NCBI GenBank assembly: GCA_023415475.1
Contig: JAEZKL010000019.1
Span: 17,525 to 81,524 of the forward strand
DNA: 64,000 nucleotides
From: Bacillota bacterium
GTDB lineage: Bacteria > Bacillota > Clostridia > Lachnospirales > Lachnospiraceae
Direction: 5' to 3'
Shown here: positions 25,030 through 33,688 of the stretch, piece after piece
Layout: every line of letters begins with the position of its first letter
Position numbering within the stretch: position 1 is the stretch's first letter
Notes under the pieces: generated by a model
Databases searched by the model: none
Seen by the model: the letters and a program-made list of their open reading frames with translations, nothing else
Told to the model about the DNA's origin: nothing
Made by a program: the position numbers and the translations under genes

Positions 25030-26586
25030 ATGAAGAAACTTACAAATCTAAGACTCATACTGGAGTATTTTGAGGTGCCCAATCGAGATTTGGCACAAGC
25101 TATCAATGTGAGTCCGTCCATGGTGAGTAACTGGGTTCAGGGAAAGCGTGCGCTACGTGCCTCTTCCGGTTCAGTTGTCGCAATTGCGGACTACGTTTTA
25201 TCCAGACGCAGGCTGGAAACCAGAGATATTACATGGCTGAAAAAGCAATTTGAACAGGCCGGTATTTCCACAGACTTTGATTCCGCTTCTGATATTAAAC
25301 GTAACCTCATCATCTGGCTTGCAGATGACGGGCAGGAAGTGCTGGAAATATTTAAAAAGACGGGCAATATACAAATCGCAAATGAGCAGAGCGACGCCGC
25401 CAATTCATCGCCATATTTATACAGCATTGGCCCTGCCGGGAGAATCTATAGTAATGATTACTCGGCTCGGGCCGGTGTCTTGGATATTTCACTGCGCCTG
25501 GGTCGTATCTTTGAAACGATGAAAGAAGACACGACAATTGATATTTGTCTGTCTAGCGAGGCTGTCGCCACGATCATGGAGGATGTCTTTATATCTGAAA
25601 TCATGAAAGCATTTCAAACGAAAAATATGCGCTTGCGAATGCTTGTGGCCCTTTCAAGCAATTCCATTTCACTCTCCAGAATCATAGCCGCTTATACTCC
25701 CCTGATTGTAAGCGGAAAAATGGAGCTGTATATCTCCCATGGGATGATGCAGCCCATGATTCATCAGACAAGCATATTTATTCCCGATACCTGCGCAGTG
25801 GCTATTACGGAGCTTCCTGACTCGTTTTCCCCTCCGGCTGCCCTATTCATCACAGAAAATATTTTTTTAAGAGATTCTGCTAATGGATTTGATCGCGTGG
25901 TACGATTTGCGCAGCCGCTGATGCAATTCTATCCGGACAATATTTTGAAAAGCATTATCGATTTATTTAGTAGAGAATTCTGTGATGATGGGGATATGGA
26001 TATTCAAAGCGACAGCCTGAATCCTCTCATGCTGGAACCTGCGGAGTATATTGAAATATTGGGACAGAAAGGCTTTAAGGGCAACGCCCTTGAATGGCGC
26101 AGCGAAGAATACCTCCGCATCAAAAACGGCTTTGAAAGCAATTTAAAAAACGGAGTCCAATTCCGTGAAATTATCTCTGCGGACTTCCTGAAAAATATGG
26201 TCGTCAATGGGTGCTGTGAATTACCCTCCATGTATTTTATGGATACAGGGAAAACACTGCTTCAAACAAAATCTTGCGCCGCTTTATTAGCCGGATACAT
26301 CAGGATGCTAAAAAATTACCCGAATTATAACCTATATGTTGCCCCCCATCTGGATGAAAAACAAATGGGCACACGGCATATCAAGCACGGCAGACACGTT
26401 ACGCTTAACCCATGGAAAGAGGAACCGAAACTCATTTTCTCAGATCAGATGATTATGATCCATGAATTTCAAACGTATTTCAATGAGCTGTGGATGAACT
26501 TATCCGCAGGAACGCGTGAGAACATCATATCGCTTTTAGAAATTATGTTGCAGGAAGTCGAAAAGCTTATCGGACAGGAGGCGTAA
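25030..26586 (+). CDS. HTH-domain protein with large novel C-terminal region
   Basis: A 518-residue protein. Residues about 8-60 are a Cro/C1-like HTH ('NRDLAQAINVSPSMVSNWVQ'). The remaining 450 residues match no family I can name; they are mixed alpha/beta without membrane segments or signal peptide, and include stretches such as 'TTIDICLSSEAVATIMEDVF' that suggest a folded ligand- or partner-binding domain. It is first in the kinase island, directly after the strong promoter, and five bases upstream of the FHA-kinase gene, so it is probably the transcriptional sensor or regulator of the system. It may act on the dyad at 24901-24917. Start fixed by AAGGAGCTGA. Confidence 0.7.
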   Translation: MKKLTNLRLILEYFEVPNRDLAQAINVSPSMVSNWVQGKRALRASSGSVVAIADYVLSRRRLETRDITWLKKQFEQAGISTDFDSASDIKRNLIIWLADDGQEVLEIFKKTGNIQIANEQSDAANSSPYLYSIGPAGRIYSNDYSARAGVLDISLRLGRIFETMKEDTTIDICLSSEAVATIMEDVFISEIMKAFQTKNMRLRMLVALSSNSISLSRIIAAYTPLIVSGKMELYISHGMMQPMIHQTSIFIPDTCAVAITELPDSFSPPAALFITENIFLRDSANGFDRVVRFAQPLMQFYPDNILKSIIDLFSREFCDDGDMDIQSDSLNPLMLEPAEYIEILGQKGFKGNALEWRSEEYLRIKNGFESNLKNGVQFREIISADFLKNMVVNGCCELPSMYFMDTGKTLLQTKSCAALLAGYIRMLKNYPNYNLYVAPHLDEKQMGTRHIKHGRHVTLNPWKEEPKLIFSDQMIMIHEFQTYFNELWMNLSAGTRENIISLLEIMLQEVEKLIGQEA

Positions 26587-26590
26587 GTAT

Positions 26591-28516
26591 ATGCCATCAA
26601 AAATTATTTTAAAGGTCACGAGGGGGGAGCTTTCCGGGAAGGAATTCACCTATTCGGAAAAAGAACAGCTCTTTGTCGGCAGGCAGGAAGATTGTGCAAT
26701 CGTGTTGCCGGATAAGTCCGTATCCCGCTATCATTGCATGCTGGAAGTTACACCTCCTTATGTTACGGTGCGGGATTTTGGAAGCTTGAACGGAACGTTT
26801 TTAAACGGGGGAAAAATCGGAGGACGCGAACGCGCCATATCGGCGGAAGACGCCCAGAAGGAATATCATGAGGAATTCGATCTGCATGATGGGAATACGC
26901 TTGGCCTCGGTAAGCACTGCGAGCTGACCTTGCGTACAATAGCGGCTAAATGCTGCGCGGACTGCGGCAAAGAAGTATTCGGGGCTGATGAGGTCAGGAA
27001 CGGAGAAACCGCCCCCGACTATGCTCCGCAAACGTATGTGAATGACAAAGGCGAACCAATTTGTGAAGCATGCTATTCGCGGCGTGAAGCGAAGAAACGG
27101 GATGATGCGCTGGCAGCGGTAGAGAAAGAGCGCATTAAGAACGCACTTATCGAACAGGCGCGCTTGGAAGGGGAACGCCTGGAGGGTGAAAAAAAGCGCA
27201 AAGACGCGGAAGCCGTTGCTGAAGCTCTTGCAAAGAAACTGAAAGCGGCGGCAGACAGAGCGGCCAAAGAGGAGGCCGAGCGCGAACACTTGAAAGCGGT
27301 GGCAGCCGCAGCAGCGCTTAAAAAAGCCGAGGAAGAATTACAACGCAAACAGGATGAACAGCGCAAATCCGAAGAGGGCCAGCGCAAGCGCGCAGCGGAA
27401 GAAAGCGAACGCCGCGAGGCCGAACATAAGCGCCTGAAAGAAATGAAAAATCAACAGGCGGAGAAAAGGTGCATGGGATGCGGAAAACAATTTACTCCCA
27501 AAGCGCCGGATAATAATCTTTGTCCTAAGTGCGTAGAAGATCGGGAAAAGGTGCCGGAAGCTATCTTCAGACAGCTGTTGGGCGCTGCTTTCGCACAGCC
27601 TGAAAAAGGTGGCTCCGCAATCCCAGAGGGCTTTCGCAAGGTGAAACGCTTGGGCGCGGGAGGAATGGGTGAAGTCTGGCTGGTTCAAGAAGAAAAAACA
27701 GGCAATAAATTTGCGCTCAAAACTATGCTCCCCCAGGTGGCAGCGGATGAACGTGCCAAAAAATCCTTTCTTCGGGAAGCCAGGCTGGGTGAAGCACTGG
27801 AACACAAAAATGTAATCCGGGTATATAAAACAGGCTGTGAGAGCGACATGTTTTTCATACTCATGGAACTGTGTGAAGGTGGCAGTGTGGATAATTACAT
27901 GGAACGGTGCGGCGGCAAGTTGCCGTTTGATGTTGCGACTTACATCATCCTGCAGGCTCTGGACGGGCTGGAATATGCGCATCACGCAGAAGTAAGTGTG
28001 GAATGCGAAGATGGAATACGGCGCGCAACGGGGGTTGTCCACCGGGATTTTAAGCCGGGCAACATTTTCCTTATGGATAACGGGAAATATCCTGTTGCCA
28101 AGGTTGCCGATTTCGGTTTTGCAAAAGCCTTTGAGACGGCAGGACTTTCGAGACATACCCGTACGGGAACCGCTGCGGCCACACCCGTATTCCAGCCGCG
28201 CCAGCAAATTGCAAACTATAAATATTCCAAGCCGGAAGTAGATGTATGGGCGGCAGCCGCCAGCTACTACTACATGTTGACCGGCAGCTTTCCAAAAGAT
28301 GTACGCGGCAAAGATATCTGGATAGAGATGTATACGGGAACGCCCGTGCCGATTCGTCAGAGGGATTCGAGGATACCGGAGAAGCTTGCCGCCGTCATTG
28401 ACCATGCGCTTGTCGAAAGGCCGGAAATCGGTATTAAAACCGCCGCAGAATTTAAAAGTCAGATCGTAAAGGCATTGCCCATGAATATTCGGCATGCGGT
28501 TAGAGGTGTGCTCTGA
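26591..28516 (+). CDS. FHA / zinc-ribbon / Ser-Thr protein kinase
   Basis: A 641-residue cytosolic protein in four parts. Residues 1-85 are an FHA domain (G30-R31, S45-R46-Y47-H48, N67-G68), which binds phosphothreonine. A zinc-ribbon-like segment follows (about 117-160; CCADCG ... CEACY). Next is a long charged coiled coil (about 165-290) and a second zinc ribbon (CMGCG ... CPKC, about 297-318). The C-terminal half is a Hanks-type kinase with G-loop 'LGAGGMGEVW' (about 351), Lys in 'FALK' (about 375), 'HRDFKPGN' (about 484) and DFG (about 507), so it should be active. The next gene, a PP2C phosphatase, overlaps its stop by one base. Writer and reader in one chain suggest it is recruited to phosphorylated partners, likely the TxxD arrays of the kinases at 29607 and 33689. 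AGGAGG precedes ATG 26591. Confidence 0.88.
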   Translation: MPSKIILKVTRGELSGKEFTYSEKEQLFVGRQEDCAIVLPDKSVSRYHCMLEVTPPYVTVRDFGSLNGTFLNGGKIGGRERAISAEDAQKEYHEEFDLHDGNTLGLGKHCELTLRTIAAKCCADCGKEVFGADEVRNGETAPDYAPQTYVNDKGEPICEACYSRREAKKRDDALAAVEKERIKNALIEQARLEGERLEGEKKRKDAEAVAEALAKKLKAAADRAAKEEAEREHLKAVAAAAALKKAEEELQRKQDEQRKSEEGQRKRAAEESERREAEHKRLKEMKNQQAEKRCMGCGKQFTPKAPDNNLCPKCVEDREKVPEAIFRQLLGAAFAQPEKGGSAIPEGFRKVKRLGAGGMGEVWLVQEEKTGNKFALKTMLPQVAADERAKKSFLREARLGEALEHKNVIRVYKTGCESDMFFILMELCEGGSVDNYMERCGGKLPFDVATYIILQALDGLEYAHHAEVSVECEDGIRRATGVVHRDFKPGNIFLMDNGKYPVAKVADFGFAKAFETAGLSRHTRTGTAAATPVFQPRQQIANYKYSKPEVDVWAAAASYYYMLTGSFPKDVRGKDIWIEMYTGTPVPIRQRDSRIPEKLAAVIDHALVERPEIGIKTAAEFKSQIVKALPMNIRHAVRGVL

Positions 28517-29280
28517 TGAAATGCACAATATCGGCCTTTACATATGGCTTTTCCTTTGCCGGGCAAAAGGATATCGGCCAGCGTAGAAACACCAATCAGG
28601 ATGAAATTATTCTTTGCCCGGATATCGGTGTATTTGCTGTTTCCGATGGTATGGGCGGCCTTCAGGAAGGCGCGAAAGCGGCTGCGTATGTGCGGGAAGC
28701 CATTCCCGCTATGATGCCCTTTGCTCTCAAAGATGCAGAGACGCCCGAAGAAGCCGGAGCCGCTTTTGCCGAAACTATCCGTATGGTCAGCGACGGGCTG
28801 TTCAACACGGCAAACACAGAAGAATATATAGGCTTTGGCGCGACTTTTTGCGGCGTATGGCTGTATCAGAACAAGGCAATCTTTACAAATCTCGGCGACA
28901 GTCGTGGCTACCTGTTGCGGAAATATAAAAAAACAATCATGCAGATCACGGAAGATCATAATATCGCCTCTATCATGGTCAAAAATGGTGAACTTTCGAA
29001 GGACGGCGCAACAGAGCATCCGGCAAGCTCACGGCTTACCCGATTCGTGGGCATGAACACGCCCGCGCTGCCAGATTATTTTATCTGTGACATTGAACCG
29101 GGAGATCGGATTCTCTTATGCAGCGATGGGTTATACGGCATGGCTCATGATCATGAGCTTGCTCGTATCCTGCGCAGCAGCAAAAGTCCCCGAACCATCT
29201 GTGAAAGATTGATCAGGGAAGCGAATGAAAACGGTGGAAACGATAATATTTCAGCGGTCTTTATTAAAATCGTATCGTGA
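28516..29280 (+). CDS. PP2C-family Ser/Thr protein phosphatase
   Basis: A 254-residue PPM/PP2C phosphatase that removes phosphate from Ser/Thr using two metal ions. Motifs: 'GQRRNTNQDE' (usual R-x-x-N-E-D with Gln for Glu), 'VSDGMGG' (metal Asp-Gly pair), 'FGATFCGVW', 'NLGDSRGYL', 'LLCSDGLYG' and the C-terminal 'GGNDNISAV'. All metal-binding Asp residues are present, so it should be active. It overlaps the kinase gene (TGATG), so both are made together, as in bacterial kinase/phosphatase pairs. Expected to reverse phosphorylation by the kinases of this island. Confidence 0.92.
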   Translation: MKCTISAFTYGFSFAGQKDIGQRRNTNQDEIILCPDIGVFAVSDGMGGLQEGAKAAAYVREAIPAMMPFALKDAETPEEAGAAFAETIRMVSDGLFNTANTEEYIGFGATFCGVWLYQNKAIFTNLGDSRGYLLRKYKKTIMQITEDHNIASIMVKNGELSKDGATEHPASSRLTRFVGMNTPALPDYFICDIEPGDRILLCSDGLYGMAHDHELARILRSSKSPRTICERLIREANENGGNDNISAVFIKIVS

Positions 29281-29290
29281 GTTTTCATAG

Positions 29291-29302
29291 TGTCAATTGA
29301 CA
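29291..29302. promoter_or_regulatory. Perfect 12-bp palindrome
   Basis: TGTCAATTGACA lies 10 bases after the PP2C stop; it contains TTGACA. It could be an operator or a promoter element for the next gene. No clear -10 is seen at 17 bases. Confidence 0.3.
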
Positions 29303-29375
29303 GAAGTGCAAGTTTCAAATGCTTTCAGAAGAAAGCAGCTACAATGACCATATAAAAGGTAAGGAGGCTGTATCT

Positions 29376-29579
29376 ATGAAAGATTTTGATATGAACAAGG
29401 AGTATACCAACGAGGATTTTGACAGGATGCTGGTGCCGCTACATGACGCCAATGGGCATCCTTATCTGGATGAATATGAATATATCGACGCGCAATATAC
29501 CAACGACGAGGTTGAGCGGCTTCGCTATGTATACTTTCAGAAAAAGAAAGAGCGTAAAAAAGAGCAAGCTGAGCGCTAG
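29376..29579 (+). CDS. Small acidic protein of unknown function
   Basis: A 67-residue protein, acidic in the middle with a basic Lys/Arg/Glu tail ('YFQKKKERKKEQAER'). No family recognised. ATG 29376 is chosen because AAGGAGG lies nine bases upstream; the ATG at 29319 has no site. It sits between the PP2C and the first WD40-type kinase and could be an adaptor or substrate, but this is only positional inference. Confidence 0.6.
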   Translation: MKDFDMNKEYTNEDFDRMLVPLHDANGHPYLDEYEYIDAQYTNDEVERLRYVYFQKKKERKKEQAER

Positions 29580-29606
29580 TATCTCTATCGCATGAGGGGT
29601 GATATC

Positions 29607-32600
29607 ATGACCAAAGATGAAAAAACGATATTAGATAGAGAGGAAACGATTCTCGATTCAGATGAAACGGTTCTTGATACCGACGTGGCAGATGCCACGC
29701 TGCCCGATAACGACGACGCAACCATGCTCAATGATGCCACCGTTTTGGACGGTGTAACGACCTCCGATGATGGAAGCGGCATGCCGGTTATCGAAAAAGG
29801 CGCTTCTCTGCTGGATACCTATCGCATCGAATCCGATGCCATTGAGGGCGGCATGGGCGCGGTATGGCGCGTACATCATACCGGCTGGAACGTTGACCTT
29901 GCCATGAAGCGCCCCAAAGCCAGTCTCTTTCAGTCGGAAAAGGAAAAGCAGAAAGAAAACTTCGTCCATGAATGCGAGGCGTGGATCAACCTTGGCCTGC
30001 ATCCCTATATCGTTTCCTGCTATTACGTGCGCGAGATCAATAATGTCCCCTCCATCTTCTCGGAATGGATGGACGGCGGCAGTCTGAAAAGCGCCATTGA
30101 GAATGGAAGACTATATGAGGGAAACGCGGCGGAGCGTATCCTCGACATCGCAATTCAGTCCGCACGCGGGCTGCATTACGCCCATGAGCAAGGGTTGATC
30201 CATCAGGATGTCAAACCTGATAACCTGCTTTTGACGAAGGATTGGAACGCTAAAGTTGCCGACTTCGGTATCGCCAGAGCGCGTGCCACATTGACTGTGC
30301 TCGACGCAGATATTCCGACCGAAGCTACGATGTTTTCCGCCGGCGGCGGCTATACCCCTGCCTACTGCTCAATGGAGCAGATGAATGGCGGGCAGCTCAC
30401 CCGGCGCACCGATGTTTATTCCTGGGCGGTATCGGTGATGGAAATGTACCTTGGGGATCGCCCTTGGCAGAACGGCGTGATCGCCGGTGCGGCCTGCGAG
30501 GAATATTTCCCCGACGCAAAAGTCACTATTCCTCAAAAGATGCAGGAACTGCTAAGAAAATGCTTAAACGCGAAGGAAACCGAACGTCCGCATGATTTTG
30601 CAGAGATAGAAAAACGGCTGCTGGAAATCTATCGGGAAGAAACCGGAAAAGACTATCCGCGCCCCGTGTCCAAGACTGCGGCGGATACGGCGGACAGCCT
30701 CAACAACCGGGCGCTGTCCTATATTGACTTGGGCAATCTGGAGGATGCGCAACGATGCTGGAAACAGGCGCTTGTTTTCTCTCCCGGACATCTGGAATCC
30801 AGCTATAATCAAAGCCTGTTGCTTTGGCGCAATGGTGTTATAGATGATCGTGAAGCGGCAAGGCGTATTGCTACCGTTGATAAACAGCTTGCGAACCGAA
30901 TTGATAGCGAGGGCATTGCCCTTAAACAAGCATACGATTTTTTAACTCCGTATGAAAAATCTCACACGCGATACTACAATACCATCCAATTAGTCGCGTT
31001 CGATGATGGGCTTTACTTTTTGCTCGGGCACGAAAGTGGTTCAATTGCCTGCACAGAAGTCATTTCGAAAAAGATGGTTTGGAGTGTTACCTGTCATAAA
31101 AACCGGGGGCATCTTAATTACAGTGGAAAAGAGGGTGTTGGCGGGCTTGTCGTTAGTCCAGACAAACGGCAGCTATATTCGTATGGGCCAGACGGCTTGA
31201 TTAACAGAATCAACATCAGAACCGGCGACGTTGAGGCGGCTCTGGATATCAGTAAAATATATAATCCAACCAATTTTACACATTATGGCGTAAGCGGGCT
31301 TTCCATGAGCTTCGATGCCAAATGGATTGCCTGTATCAGTGATTTGGATGAGAAAGACAGTCCACTTTTCATCTTGGACGCAAGGACTTTTCAACCGAAG
31401 AAAATACTCAAAGGCAGGAACGGCCAGTTAAGCGCCGTTGGTTTTCTGCCAAATGGACGCCTGATTACAGGTTCGGGGAACCGGGAGATATCCATTTGGG
31501 ATGTGGAGCAGGGTGTGGAAAACACAGTTCTGGCGGAATCAGATATTAAAGACTTTAGCGTCTGCGCGGATGGAAATATACTTGCCTGCGATAATTTGGG
31601 TCAAATGGTCCTTATGGATGCTTCGGGAAGAATAATAAGAAAGTTTACCAACACCTATGGCGAATGCCACGGGATACACACATCTCAAATTGGCATTACC
31701 GTTGCGTGTTTTGATCATGTGGTTATATATGACACACATAGCGAAGGATGCGCAAGAACTATATCCGGCAGCAAAGCCGCTGTTACAATGGAAGGTCGAT
31801 ACCTTGTAACCGATATGGGGATCGTGTATACGCTCACACAGGGTGAAAAAAGCGACTACATATTGTGCGCGATAAAAAGTTTTAATGAGACGGAATCACT
31901 CAATAATCGTTTCCAGTCGGCCATTCGTGCCGGATATGATGCGCTTAAGCATTCCGATATTGCACGGGCGCAAGATCAGCTTTCTATAGCCAGGTCCTTA
32001 AAAGGCGAGGATATGGAATGTATCAGACTTAATGATGCTATCGGGGCCTATGGTACAAGAACCGGCGTCCGAAAAGTTAATCACATTAGCAAGAAGCTGG
32101 AGCATCCGTATGCCATTGCCGATGTAGGCGTCAATCATGCCAAAGATACAATATTGTGCCTGTCCGGGCAACATCAGATATATTTATACACGAAAGAAGG
32201 AAATCTAAAAAAGCTTATTCAGGATATAAAAGAAGAATTAAGCTCGGTGTATTTTTCCTCTGACGATAAAGTGCTCATATGCCTGGGACCGCAGGAGACG
32301 CTTTTAATTGATGTAGCCACAAACGAAGCCAAAAAGTTGAAGAAGAATTATATTTATGTTACAACCGATCTTCAATACGGTATTGTAAAGGAAGAAAACG
32401 CAGGGTCCTATTCCCTTCGTGATTTGGAAAAAGACATTGCCGTAAATACGTTGCATGGCTTTGGAAAGCACGCTCTGAGAACAATCGAGCAAAATAACAT
32501 GATTTACTTGTTTTTCGCGGATCGAATAGGTGCTTCCGATACCTTTATCAGCGATATTGCCGTTGTCAGCTTGAATACGCTTCAATTAGAAGAAAGGTAT

Positions 32601-33032
32601 TGCTTTTCCCAAAACACAGATTACCGTGCAAATACGGCATTTAGCGTCCACAACCTGTATTGTGTTGACAGGAGCGGCCGCTTTTTTGGGGGTAAGATTT
32701 ATAAGAATCAGCCTGCCGTATTAAGTCCCAGCGATTTTTGGGATTGCGACGGAAAGTTGTATCCCACGGATAAAAGTCTGGCGGCCAAATTTGATAAGAA
32801 CCCAACAGTCATTTCCGATGCTGAATTTAGTGATGACGGAAAATTCTTATGCACAGCAGATACCGGCGGCATGCTGAAAATCTATAGCAATGACAACCAG
32901 AACTGCGTGAAGGAATTGGGGGCACATACTGGAGAAGTCAAGCATGTGGCGCTGGATGGCTCCTTGATTATTACGGGTGGACAGGATGGATTGTTAAAGC
33001 TTTGGAACGTGGTATGGGAATATACCCTTTAA
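29607..33032 (+). CDS. Ser/Thr kinase with TxxD array and beta-propeller-like sensor (copy 1)
   Basis: A 1,141-residue protein. Residues 1-55 hold repeated Thr-x-x-Asp motifs (Thr 7, 14, 21, 31, 45; near-match at 39), many spaced by seven residues. Residues about 72-340 are a Hanks-type kinase: 'EGGMGAVWRV', Lys in 'LAMKRP' (about 100), 'HQDVKPDN' (Gln replaces the HRD Arg, about 199), DFG (about 219) and 'GYTPAYCSMEQM'. A TPR-like helical stretch follows (about 355-420), then two blocks of WD40-like repeats (about 440-760 and 820-1141; for example 'ISIWDVEQG', 'LLKLWNV'). No signal peptide or membrane segment. ATG 29607 has GAGGGGTGAT upstream, better than 29592. The kinase half is nearly identical in DNA to the gene at 33689, while the sensor half is not. 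Confidence 0.85.
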   Translation: MTKDEKTILDREETILDSDETVLDTDVADATLPDNDDATMLNDATVLDGVTTSDDGSGMPVIEKGASLLDTYRIESDAIEGGMGAVWRVHHTGWNVDLAMKRPKASLFQSEKEKQKENFVHECEAWINLGLHPYIVSCYYVREINNVPSIFSEWMDGGSLKSAIENGRLYEGNAAERILDIAIQSARGLHYAHEQGLIHQDVKPDNLLLTKDWNAKVADFGIARARATLTVLDADIPTEATMFSAGGGYTPAYCSMEQMNGGQLTRRTDVYSWAVSVMEMYLGDRPWQNGVIAGAACEEYFPDAKVTIPQKMQELLRKCLNAKETERPHDFAEIEKRLLEIYREETGKDYPRPVSKTAADTADSLNNRALSYIDLGNLEDAQRCWKQALVFSPGHLESSYNQSLLLWRNGVIDDREAARRIATVDKQLANRIDSEGIALKQAYDFLTPYEKSHTRYYNTIQLVAFDDGLYFLLGHESGSIACTEVISKKMVWSVTCHKNRGHLNYSGKEGVGGLVVSPDKRQLYSYGPDGLINRINIRTGDVEAALDISKIYNPTNFTHYGVSGLSMSFDAKWIACISDLDEKDSPLFILDARTFQPKKILKGRNGQLSAVGFLPNGRLITGSGNREISIWDVEQGVENTVLAESDIKDFSVCADGNILACDNLGQMVLMDASGRIIRKFTNTYGECHGIHTSQIGITVACFDHVVIYDTHSEGCARTISGSKAAVTMEGRYLVTDMGIVYTLTQGEKSDYILCAIKSFNETESLNNRFQSAIRAGYDALKHSDIARAQDQLSIARSLKGEDMECIRLNDAIGAYGTRTGVRKVNHISKKLEHPYAIADVGVNHAKDTILCLSGQHQIYLYTKEGNLKKLIQDIKEELSSVYFSSDDKVLICLGPQETLLIDVATNEAKKLKKNYIYVTTDLQYGIVKEENAGSYSLRDLEKDIAVNTLHGFGKHALRTIEQNNMIYLFFADRIGASDTFISDIAVVSLNTLQLEERYCFSQNTDYRANTAFSVHNLYCVDRSGRFFGGKIYKNQPAVLSPSDFWDCDGKLYPTDKSLAAKFDKNPTVISDAEFSDDGKFLCTADTGGMLKIYSNDNQNCVKELGAHTGEVKHVALDGSLIITGGQDGLLKLWNVVWEYTL
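29787..30697 (+). repeat. Kinase-module repeat, copy 1
   Basis: About 910 bases nearly identical to 33839-34743 (offset about 4,052, one 6-base indel at about 29938). It covers the whole kinase domain and ends abruptly at the TPR-like linker. This is a recent tandem duplication or ongoing gene conversion limited to the kinase module. Confidence 0.85.
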
Positions 33033-33068
33033 TAGTGTACTAAAACATATTTTATAGGAGGTACTGTT

Positions 33069-33566
33069 ATGTCTTACAATGATTTATCTGAGGATCGTAA
33101 ACTGGATATTGTCTCTTTCGGAGAGCCTACGTTAATGTTCTTTTTAGCTCCGATGAGAGAGAACGGCACTTTAAATGAGAAAGGTGTATCTGAGATGGTA
33201 GAGCATTTTCGCAATAAAGACCGCTACGCAGCAGAACTTGCATCTTTTCTTTGCAAGCCTTATGAAAAAGGCAATAAGTTTCAGTGCGGTACAATGAATA
33301 TGGTTACAGCCGACAAGGTGTATTTTATTTTGCCAAACGAGTGGAATGCGCCTGCGGTGACGTTGCAAGACGATGCATCGTTGAGCGAACTGCCAGATCG
33401 GCTTGACTATTTTCTTGAGCGAACTTTTGATGGCTTCTTGCCGCTGGGCAATCGTCACGGGTCGCCATTAAAAGGCCAAAGCATTTATGTCATATCCCTG
33501 GGAGTTAAAATCGACGATGTTGATGAAAATCTGCAAAATTTGATAAGCTTGTCCGAGCTTCTCTAA
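33069..33566 (+). CDS. Hypothetical protein between paired kinases
   Basis: A 165-residue soluble protein with no recognised family, no Cys pairs, signal peptide or membrane segment. It begins with AGGAGGT seven bases upstream and lies between the two WD40-type kinases, 36 bases after the first and about 120 bases before the second. The mixed composition with conserved-looking aromatic segments ('FLERTFDGFLPLGNRHG') suggests a small globular domain. It could be an adaptor of the kinase pair; evidence is context only. Confidence 0.6.
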   Translation: MSYNDLSEDRKLDIVSFGEPTLMFFLAPMRENGTLNEKGVSEMVEHFRNKDRYAAELASFLCKPYEKGNKFQCGTMNMVTADKVYFILPNEWNAPAVTLQDDASLSELPDRLDYFLERTFDGFLPLGNRHGSPLKGQSIYVISLGVKIDDVDENLQNLISLSELL

Positions 33567-33688
33567 TACATATAAAGATTATTAATGTAGGAGAGGGCGG
33601 GGTTATGTGCTCCACTTTCCATAGATATAGGGAAAGTCGGAAAATAAAACAGACGGAGCTATATTATTGTTTGAGCGGGGATTCTGCC

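Noticed and set aside
27338..28528. 396-residue minus-strand frame opposite the FHA kinase
   Set aside because: Cys/Phe-rich shadow of the kinase gene without start signal.
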